Positions 58,801-64,000 of a stretch of DNA of 64,000 nucleotides are shown here, one piece after another (the stretch's first letter is position 1; every line of letters starts with the position of its first letter). The translations under genes were made by a program, and so were the position numbers. The notes beneath the pieces are model-generated. The model had not been told where the DNA came from. It saw only the letters and a list, made by a program, of their open reading frames with translations, and searched no databases. The DNA comes from Pomacea canaliculata. Lineage: Eukaryota; Mollusca; Gastropoda; Architaenioglossa; Ampullariidae. Where the stretch lies: assembly GCF_003073045.1 (NCBI RefSeq), contig NC_037599.1, positions 4,848,247-4,912,246 of the forward strand, in the 5' to 3' direction.

Positions 58801-60173
58801 AGATATTTAAAGATCTGAAGGGGTGGAGATGGGTGATTAGGGAAGGTGGCATGATTGACAATTCATTTGTAATGATAAAGCAGACCCTAATAGTTTGTTT
58901 TCACTGAAATGCAGATGTTCAATAGTGCAGGTGAGAGCATGGCTGTGACTTCACAGAGGAGATATGTTTTTAAAGATGATGTTTTGATAACTCTGGCCTT
59001 TCATGTTTGTCAGGTAATGGAAGTGGCTTAATCAAGAATTTTGAACGACTTGTGCGGGGTATTTGGATCCCAGGAAGCAATGAACTTCTGCAACCCACTT
59101 TGTAAGTAGAAATCTTCTTCAGATCAATCTTGTCTTTAACATGTTCCTGTATCAGAATAGAAACATAAATTCACTGACTTAAAGTAGGTAGCACCAGTTG
59201 CCTAGTGGTAGCCACGGAAATGCACCAAAAAACCCCAAAATATAGTGTTTTTAAACTGATTTTTGGTACATTATACTTGTTTTGTTGTGAGAAAATACAC
59301 AAAATGAAGGATTGGACTTTCCACTGAGGGTTAGGAGAAAAATTTACATTTGAAAAATATAGTAAACTTTAATATGAAAAGTCTGTTGCAAGAAACGTTC
59401 ACCTGTCAGAATGTTCATTTTTTGTTGAACAAATCATTGGCTAGAACTTTGCAATTATGATGACACCTCTCGCCATCCATTTAAAGTTGAGTACCATTGA
59501 AGTTGTGCACAGCCGAAAGTTCGACATAGCTGATGATGCTGGCTTGAGACATAGATCTGTATATACAGATGATCTCTACAGATGATCAACCTACAAATAG
59601 TTTATATATCCCTGAACAATCCTTCTATAGCTGTATCTGTTGTAGTTTGTTGTTGTAGTTTAAAAGATATAGGTGTTTCTAACAATATGGTAATTTCATA
59701 TTTTTCCATAAAAAAAAAATTAGAGAATTATCATCATTGCCGAAGGGTAAGGGGTGGAGTGCTACATGAAATTAGTGTAGGATGCATTTTAGTTAAATTT
59801 ATTTCTCCGAGGAATCTTTTTTAGCTTTTGGTGTCTTTTTACTGTTTCATCTTCTGTTGACAGTGTGACAAAGGAGTGCCTTGTAGCTTCCATTATCTTT
59901 TTGCTGGAGCGTCTTGGCTACATTGCTGTTCCTCATCCCCTCATTTACTTTGGTGTGGTCATCTTCTTCGTCTACTTCAAGATTTCATCCCTCCTTCTTG
60001 GGATCGTTGACCCATTTGTGCCACTAGAAAATCTCTTCTGTGCTATCTTCATGGGTGGTATGTGGGATGCCATGAGGCGTGCTGTCAAGACAGAGCCTGT
60101 AAAGGAGGAGGACAAAGATGGTCTCCTTCGCAATGATGTTATCAAGTCAAAAGAGGAAAAGAAGAAGGAATAA
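55897..60173 (+). CDS. TMEM38: TRIC channel (trimeric intracellular cation channel, TMEM38 family), complete, 5 exons
   Basis: Potassium-permeable channel of the ER/SR membrane that balances charge during calcium release. Exons: 55897-56020, 57979-58153, 58525-58709, 59014-59101, 59864-60173. They total 882 bases, or 293 residues plus stop, the normal family length, and every phase joins. The start MDPQTFLDVATVVTKLKMYP precedes seven predicted membrane helices. Family motifs include SSWLSSMLVCFAGSIVANFL, LLGEP, the lipid-binding KEVQR (KEVxR in TRIC-A and TRIC-B), NFERLVRGIWIPGSNE and PLENLFCAIFMGGMW. The cytosolic C-terminus is charged and ends KKKE, a good KKxx ER-retrieval signal. Vertebrates have TRIC-A and TRIC-B; I cannot assign this single gene to either type with confidence. 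Introns are AT-rich. No defects seen. Confidence 0.95.
56021..57978. other. TRIC intron 1
   Basis: A 2 kb AT-rich intron. It contains a possible retroposon tail and a 20-base minisatellite (listed separately). The motif GAGA.AAG(C)TGGTTA.TT recurs near 56760 and 56950 together with CCAGCTTCA...ACATTATC, a loose direct duplication about 190 bases apart. No hidden exon was seen. Confidence 0.65.
57414..57575. repeat. Minisatellite of 20-base units beside a possible non-LTR retroposon 3' end
   Basis: From about 57495, units of ACAAACATAATATGAGCATA repeat nearly four times with small changes. Just before it, CAAACTTTATTGTCTTTCCA and TTTTCTTGTGCTCACAAG resemble the 3' ends common to some invertebrate LINE/SINE families, with the short repeat as a terminal repeat. 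The repeat is certain; the retroposon assignment is tentative. Confidence 0.6.
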
Positions 60174-63100
60174 AGACCGAGAATGAAAGAGCAAGATCAC
60201 AGTCGAAAGGTCTGTTGGTGTGTAAGAGAAACTGTGTCCTAATTCTTTTGCCTTTCCTACTTTGCCAAACACAATTTTTCCTTTGTTGAGGAATGACTGT
60301 TGCGATTTGTGCTTAGGTGATAGTATACATTTCTTAATTCCATAAAGTATTTTGACGTTCCAGTACAACACCAAAGGTTTTCCTTTTACCCTTTAGGCCT
60401 TTGATTGTTGTGAATGTAAAAATGAAATTTTGTTACGCATCAGCTAGTGGAATCTGATTTTATTTTTCCCTTTTTCTCTTAGATAGCTCATGATCATATT
60501 CATTTTTTTCACTTGATTGGTGTCAATATGATCATAATGTTATGATTTATAGGAGCTTATGATTATGGCTGGATTGGTAATATGTTTTTCCTTGCTGTCC
60601 TGTATCAAAGAAATTAATTTAGCTATATTGTTGATTCTCAACGAATTATTTTCATCTTTTTCTCAATAATCTTTGCAATAAATGTCAGTTTAAAAGGTTT
60701 TTTTTCAAAAATGGTTTTTTTATGCTTAAATTTATATAACACTTTTCATATTTAAAGTGAAATTATTTGAATCCTCATCTTTCAGGCACTTTTAAATTAA
60801 GCAGTTTTTGAAAATTTGCCATATCAAGGACTGTTGGTTTGGATAAGTTAGCTGGTCTCAGAAATGCCTGTACAGTGCCATATATTCCCAGAAGTAATTT
60901 TTCATTACAACAAACTTGATCAAACCAGCTGTGATTTTCTCAGCAAACCTGACCTTAGCCATTGTACTTATCAAGGAAAATGGTAAAGTATAAAGATGAT
61001 CTAGGGGGAATAATGTCCTTTGGCCAAAGTTAAACAGTGATATGTAAGGAATGGTTGCAGAGGTGGTATTTATTTTTTTAATTTTTTATATGCTATCCAT
61101 AAATGGTCTGCAGATTTTCAATCAAGTTAAGATGACAAATCAACCATTGGTGATGGTGTTTGCATATTTGTAAGAGCCGAGATGACAACTATCAATTATC
61201 GAAATTGTATTTGATATTGTTTTTATAGGTAGTATGTAAAACTGTGGCTTAAGGCTATTTTCATTATGTTTGCCTTGCCTGTTAAATCATTGCTTTCGTT
61301 TTCACATCAGAACTTTAAATTCATATCAAGGCTCAGTACTAAACACTCACAGATGTAATTACTTAAATGCACATCATAACTAGATTTTACATCAGTGCTC
61401 ACTAGTAAACATTCTCTTGTGTGACTACTTAAATGTCAGTTGGTATTGTTTATGGTTTTAGAGGATAAGTGTGAGTTCTTATATTAGTAGTGTGTGTGGG
61501 TGCCTGTTCAAAAATGCAATGAAAGTTAATCTTCAAGTGGTGCAGTGTTTCACAGACCTTTAAAGGACTGAAACATGGTAATCATGGGAAACTGCCATTA
61601 AAAAACAAATAATCTTGCTCCAAATACCCTTCTTAGCACATTGTGCGATAACAATACTCCAAGCAGCATAGTGTGGCAGTACATATTTCCAGAGCTATCA
61701 TATTGCTCCCAAAATGCTCAAGCACTGCAACGTTGCCCTGCAGACTCTGTATATCTACAAACTGCCTGGTTTGCAGAATTATGATCCTAGAGACTGAAAT
61801 TATTTCTAATCAAAATAACCAGTCTGTCAGGTCGCTGCATAATTTAGTTTCTCTACATTTGAAGGACATGATTATGAATACTGCTGGTTTAAAGTAGCAG
61901 CTTGTCTGTTATTCTAGATCAGAAAGTAGATTTAGTGTATGTTTCATTTTTGAAATTTTCAGCTCTTTGGCAGATTACAATTTGTTTCTGGTGCAAGACG
62001 AGATAAAGGTGTGATGGTGTATTTATCTGGCATGTTGGTGCAATTAAAATATTTTGATTGGAAGAATTTTTTTGGCTGTGAATACTTGACAGTTAAAGAG
62101 CATAAAAATTACTTTTCGGCAGGGATGTTACGAAAGATTTGAAATTTGTGATTTACACTGTGGGGCAAAGAAATGATTTTCCTGTTGATGTGCAACATGG
62201 CTGGCCAAGAATTTTTGTCATTGACAACTCTGCCTCCATGTCTTACCTGTTTAACAGTGTCTCATTGTCTGGTCCAATAGTGTGCTCTTTGGTAGTTATG
62301 AAGTTTCAGTCACTCTCAGTTCTAATGTTTTTGTTTTGTGTGATGATATTTTCCTTTATACATGTGTTTTCCAGAGTGTGTTTTTAACACCACATGTAAC
62401 ATTGTATTCAGATGGCATATCCATAGATTTTCCTTGTAACTTGAGTGGCATGAAAACTAGTAAGAAACATGGCCTTCTAATAAATGTGTCTGTGATTAAG
62501 CCATTGCAGCTGCAGCAAATGAAGCTTAAGTTCGACAAAGTGACTTATATCAGCAGAGGATATAGTCTGGGAACTCCACATTCCATTGATGTTGTACAGC
62601 TGAAAGATGCTCCTAAGACCTGAGTGAAAGAACTTTTGAAGCTAGATTATAATCTAGATAGTTCATTCATTTAAAAATTGAAAGCAGACAACAGGAAAGG
62701 GGTCCACCTAGGTGTGTTTAAGTCTAAAGGTACATTTTATGTGTCAGCATGGGTACAGACAGACAGAAGTTTCATTGGAGGGAGTCTGGAAGGTTTCATT
62801 GGTACCCTATTTTTTAGTCCACCTTCCCTCCTCGGCTCACACACTTTATCTCCCATTACCCTGTCCACCCCTCCCCCACCTCACCTAGGAAGGTAACCTT
62901 AACAACTTTTGGAATGTGCAAAGCTATAAAACATATTTATTTAACAATTAGACTGTCACTCTGCATGTTGTAGTATGTATTTATGACATCAGATAATTTG
63001 TGATTAAAAAAAAAGGATTTTTCCACCTGAAAAGCTTTGCTTCATGTTTCACTCATTCCTGTTCCTCAGATTGTACCTGTACCATCTTCCTGCAGCATGG

Positions 63101-63900
63101 TAGCTATTCCCTGAATCAAAGAACTATAATGATTTTTAGATAACATTGTGATGTGCCCTACAAATTAAAATGTTATCTCATTTGCCTTGTAAAAGAACTT
63201 ACTGGTGTTCTCTGAATTTTCCTGCCTGCTTAATCAAAATTATGATTAAAAATGTCACTTCTGCAGATTTTCCCAGCTTGTCCAAATGTTTGAACAAAGA
63301 CATCTTCAGTATGAAGGATTGTTTCTTAATAGTGTACAATTTTATTCATGAATATCCCTCAGAACATTTTGTGGGAATGGCATAGATGCCAGACGTTAAA
63401 AATTTTGATATTCATGATTTTGGGTGACTGAGGTCTTGATCTCAGGCCATCTGTCTGGTGATGGTTTCGCAACATGAACAGATGTTAAAAACAGATTTTA
63501 TTTGGTAATAATTGATGCTTTACATAACCAACAGCTATGGTACTTGTTCTGATTGTTTTTTCTTTGAGTTTATCCCTAGTCATGCCTGCACACAGTCATG
63601 GACAAAGAGAAACATCTGACCATAGAAAAACCAATGCTTTCTATAGTCACTGAAAAGTTATTTTACGCGTACATTTTTGCGTATACTGAAGAATTATTTT
63701 AAGCAGCACTCCTAATTTGTTACTTTTTTATATATATTATATAAAGTGTGCACGTTGATGCTGTGTGTCATATTCTACACTAGAATAGATGATAACATTT
63801 TCTAGTCTTCCAAATAAATATACCGATGATGTTCATTTGGACAGATTGCCAGAATAGACTCTTTAAACTTTTTTTACATCATACAACTTTTATTCTAGGA
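60174..63900. other. TRIC 3' UTR and downstream DNA
   Basis: AT-rich DNA after the TRIC stop. AATAAA at 60677-60682, about 500 bases downstream, is a good polyadenylation candidate. A longer 3' UTR is possible. Open frames at 62139-62623 are short, overlap each other in different frames, and show no family or splice support. I see no further gene. Confidence 0.5.
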
Positions 63901-63904
63901 TTTC

Positions 63905-64000
63905 GTTGGGGATGGACTGATGGCGTGATTGTTAGCGCCTGTCACCAGAACGGTTAGGATAGTCTGTCCTGGGTTCAGATCTCGGGCATGCTCTTTTTTT
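63905..64000 (+). mobile_element. tRNA-derived SINE (copy 3, cut by the window end)
   Basis: GTTAGCGCCTGTCACCAGAA followed by GGGTTCAGATCTCGGGCATG matches the A- and B-box regions of the SINE copies at 9368 and 53880. The B box (GGTTCAGATCTC) is the best preserved of the three. The element continues past the right edge. Confidence 0.65.

Noticed and set aside
62139-62623. Two overlapping open frames downstream of the TRIC gene
   Set aside because: Short, in different frames, no recognised family and no splice or codon-use support; more likely 3' UTR or intergenic.
1-64000. CRISPR arrays, operons, ribosome-binding sites, rRNA genes
   Set aside because: The window is animal nuclear DNA with spliced genes; none of these is expected and none was seen.

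Overview
The window is nuclear DNA from an invertebrate animal, most likely a mollusc and probably a gastropod. It is AT-rich, with intron-rich genes, GT-AG introns, many simple repeats, tRNA-derived SINEs, and mariner, Tigger and hAT miniature transposons. Its genes are a vitellogenin, a TMEM8/PGAP6 protein, two hillarin/kyphoscoliosis-peptidase-like (KY-like) proteins and a TRIC channel. The species cannot be fixed from the sequence alone.

Layout. (1) 175-5645, minus strand: the first 13 coding exons of a vitellogenin, with signal peptide and a TATA box near 5754. The gene runs off the left edge. (2) 5850-14065: intergenic DNA with CA repeats, a SINE, a foldback element and one decayed exon-like stretch. 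(3) 14066-22502, minus: a complete 13-exon PGAP6/TMEM8 gene whose exon phases all join, giving 801 codons plus a stop. (4) 23270-54394, plus: a tandem cluster of KY-like units. It holds a decayed 5' unit (23.3-24.7 kb), gene 1 (26.5-34.5 kb) and gene 2 (48.0-54.4 kb). The two genes share the same 10-exon layout. Between them lie fossil LTR retroelements, including a young Gypsy-type LTR-internal-LTR-internal-LTR array (38.7-47.0 kb). (5) 55897-60173, plus: a complete 5-exon TRIC (TMEM38) channel gene, followed by a long AT-rich 3' region and a SINE cut by the window end.

Most interesting system: the two KY-like genes. Each encodes a short proline-rich head, a transglutaminase-like core in which the usual Cys-His-Asp residues appear replaced, a hillarin/KY-type beta-rich region, and helical hairpins. 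The last part resembles the microtubule-binding tip of the dynein heavy-chain stalk, followed by an acidic tail. I do not know this architecture from a described protein. It suggests a pseudo-enzyme scaffold linking cytoskeletal partners to microtubules. The dynein resemblance is pattern recognition by eye and needs profile and structure searches.

Caution: four otherwise well-conserved coding exons (one in vitellogenin, two in KY gene 1, one in KY gene 2) each look one base short. Because all flanking splice phases agree once that is allowed for, assembly indels are at least as likely as pseudogenes.
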